NCBI RefSeq assembly: GCF_000315485.1
Contig: NZ_JH992940.1
Location: 1,357,194 to 1,421,193 of the forward strand
DNA length: 64,000 nucleotides
Origin: Bacteroides oleiciplenus YIT 12058
Lineage (GTDB): Bacteria > Bacteroidota > Bacteroidia > Bacteroidales > Bacteroidaceae
Reading direction: 5' to 3'
Made by a program: the position numbers and the translations under genes. Positions within the stretch are counted from its first letter, which is position 1; the number at the start of each line of letters is the position of its first letter. Below, piece by piece: positions 62,543-64,000 of this stretch. Under the pieces are notes generated by a model. That model was not told where the DNA came from, ran no database searches, and saw nothing but the letters and a program-made list of their open reading frames with translations.

Positions 62543-62578
62543 AGGGCGGAGAACTGAAAAGTTCTTCGCCCTTTTCTT
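62543..62578 (+). terminator. Terminator after the 46-residue gene
   Basis: AGGGCGGAGAACT pairs with AGTTCTTCGCCCT around GAAA, with a T-rich tail. Confidence 0.85.
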
Positions 62579-62584
62579 TTCTGT

Positions 62585-62959
62585 TTAATCTGCAACAATA
62601 TCTTTTCCAAAAGGAGTCAACGCCAATGCCGCCAGTTTGAAGTGCTGCAAACCGAAGGGAATACCGATGATGGTGATGCACAAGATCACTCCAAACACCA
62701 AGTGTGAAAGGCAAATCCAGATGCCACCCAGAAATATCCACAGCACATTCATCAACACGTAGAGGCATCCGCCCGAACGCTCTCCGCTCCGCACCGTCTT
62801 TCCGAAAGGCCACAGCGCGAGCGTGGCAAGTTTCAACGTTTGCATACCAAACGGAATGCCGATAATGGTAATCATCATCAGCAAACTGGCAACAAGATAT
62901 TCAATAGCTGTAAGGATGCCTCCGAATATCAGCCACAAAAAGTTCATAAAACAACCCAT
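62585..62959 (-). CDS. YccF-family membrane protein
   Basis: The 124-residue protein contains two YccF repeats, each with NxLWxxxGGxxxxxxxL and the ITIIGIPFGxQxxKLAxLAL motif. Two or more membrane helices per repeat are expected. The family is of unknown function. A minus-strand box precedes it. Confidence 0.94.
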   Translation of the reverse strand: MGCFMNFLWLIFGGILTAIEYLVASLLMMITIIGIPFGMQTLKLATLALWPFGKTVRSGERSGGCLYVLMNVLWIFLGGIWICLSHLVFGVILCITIIGIPFGLQHFKLAALALTPFGKDIVAD

Positions 62960-62986
62960 AGTTTCGCGTTTTTATATTCTAAAACG

Positions 62987-62994
62987 CAAATATA
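62987..62994 (-). promoter_or_regulatory. -7 box for the YccF gene
   Basis: TATATTTG on the minus strand, 27 nt before the start. Confidence 0.55.
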
Positions 62995-63000
62995 GATTAT

Positions 63001-64000
63001 TTATTTGATAACGAACTTATACTTGCCCGTTAATCGTGCTTCTTTATCTTTCAATGTAATGCGGTATATTTCGGGACCCCAGACATTGGAAAGACGCGTA
63101 TCCGGCAATTCGATTGTTTCAAGGTCTGCTGTGAACTCGCGGGGATATTCCAGCGTAACCTTTTGTCCCAGCACTTCAATAGTCACTTTTCCGGGAACGG
63201 AAATGTCCACTTTTCCCCAGGTAAGGAAGTTAACCTGATTAGGTGCTTTCGCTGATTTCAGGGAGAAAGTATCGGTGATGGTCAGTTGCTTTTCGCCCAG
63301 GGAGTGCGCACGTGTCCAGTTGTTCACTCCGGCTTCTTCGGGATAGGCTGTAGCTATATCGGCTGAGAAGAAACGCTTTTTAGGCTGACAAACAACATCC
63401 GTAGCTTTATATTGCTGTCCGAAACTTTGCGGCACACCGTTAATCATCGGTAGGTTATGATAGTTGCTTTGCATCGTCCAGATGGTGTAACGGTCTTTGC
63501 TGAATGTCTGTCGCGTATATGTTCCCACACCTGCATCAATCAGCACCGGTATGGTATTGACGTACAAGGAGAAAGTACCCACATCATTATGATTATGGCT
63601 TTCATTATTGAAGCCGCCTTTTGTTGCCAGGAACCAACCGGACTTATTCGTCAGGTAGCAGAATTCCGTTTCGGGATACCAAGTACAAGCAGGTATGGTA
63701 TGGGCTGCCACTGTCTTTTCCAACTCTCCATTCCACAAGATGGACTGCAAGGAACGGAAGGTATCATTTCCCACAGATATGGAGGGGTGTTTGCCATTCA
63801 GAAGATAGGCTGCAAACTGCATCATTTCATCACTGCCCACGGCATGACCGTAGCGGTAAATCAACGGAGCGTCACCTCCGCCCTTAGCGGAAGCATCGGC
63901 AAAGTTCACTACCCAACCGTTGCCTACATATGTACGACTGATATACTCTCCCATCCGGCGCACCATTGGCTCTTCGAAAAGCGAGACCTTTCCGCCTGTA
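63001..64000 (-). CDS. Heparinase II/III-like protein (partial, 5' end beyond window)
   Basis: The frame is open through the window end, so the N-terminus is missing. The visible 333 residues include FNNESHNHNDVGTFSLYVN and LIDAGVGTYTRQTFS, the heparinase II/III catalytic region, and a C-terminal beta-sandwich. Such enzymes cleave uronic-acid-containing polysaccharides by elimination. No SusC/D genes lie in the visible part. Confidence 0.9.
   Translation of the reverse strand, partial: TGGKVSLFEEPMVRRMGEYISRTYVGNGWVVNFADASAKGGGDAPLIYRYGHAVGSDEMMQFAAYLLNGKHPSISVGNDTFRSLQSILWNGELEKTVAAHTIPACTWYPETEFCYLTNKSGWFLATKGGFNNESHNHNDVGTFSLYVNTIPVLIDAGVGTYTRQTFSKDRYTIWTMQSNYHNLPMINGVPQSFGQQYKATDVVCQPKKRFFSADIATAYPEEAGVNNWTRAHSLGEKQLTITDTFSLKSAKAPNQVNFLTWGKVDISVPGKVTIEVLGQKVTLEYPREFTADLETIELPDTRLSNVWGPEIYRITLKDKEARLTGKYKFVIK

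Overview
The window reads as chromosome of a gut Bacteroides. Support comes from the recurrent Bacteroidetes -7 box TAnnTTTG in front of most transcription units, the near absence of strong Shine-Dalgarno sequences, and the gene content: a TonB-dependent receptor, a GH28 enzyme, a heparinase II/III-type protein, a 57-residue histone H1-like protein and AAA-ATPase/DUF1703 proteins. Genus is a fair inference; species cannot be fixed from the sequence alone. There is one tRNA (Trp), no rRNA and no CRISPR array.

Layout. 0-11.5 kb: a DUF3352-like membrane protein coupled to a HAD phosphatase/hotdog thioesterase fusion; then a two-gene module of a MazG-type pyrophosphohydrolase overlapping a large nuclease-like/DUF2075 helicase/S24-peptidase-like protein, which is the best candidate for a poorly described, defence-like system; then a glycine-zipper lipoprotein, a metallo-beta-lactamase-fold lipoprotein, a histidine kinase and a DEAD-box helicase. 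11.5-23 kb: a VOC-GNAT fusion, a second kinase, DUF3788, an RluA-type pseudouridine synthase, GH28, endonuclease IV, HD, MFS, MGMT-like and AAA/DUF1703 genes. 23-29 kb is accessory: an orphan gene, a decayed VapE-type primase, two stretches of 22-bp-period repeats, then small GNAT, AraC, YoaP-like, zinc-ribbon and GrpB-fusion genes. 29-38 kb: MaoC and SDR genes, a voltage-gated channel operon, a lytic transglycosylase, another 22-bp repeat array, MgtC, a putative DNA-repair pair (radical SAM plus TIGR03915-like), a histone-like gene and an AlbA_2 protein.

37.7-38.8 kb: an IS30-family element sits 16 bp before the start codon of a sodium:alanine symporter. 40-48 kb: KamA-like radical SAM protein, UDG-superfamily protein, tRNA-Trp, calcineurin-like phosphoesterase, queD-queE and a phosphodiester glycosidase. 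48-51.5 kb: a six-gene minus-strand operon of DUF2141, three membrane proteins, a winged-helix regulator and an MTAN-type nucleosidase. 51.6-52.2 kb is gene-free but highly structured: a 201-bp palindromic element, then twelve 22-bp steps in perfect register that contain a perfect 56-bp inverted repeat. 52.3-55.5 kb: zapA, a likely 6S-type RNA, rny and cutC. 55.6-64 kb: a dispersed repeat shared with the window start, a transglutaminase lipoprotein, DUF2141, a TonB receptor and a LytTR regulator with a 29-bp palindrome over its promoter, a 46-residue protein gene, YccF and a heparinase-like gene cut by the window end.

Most genes are housekeeping or scattered accessory functions. The items that ordinary annotation leaves unexplained are the MazG/helicase/S24 module, the 22-bp-period repeats at four places, and several genes whose promoter box lies only 5-8 nt before the start codon.
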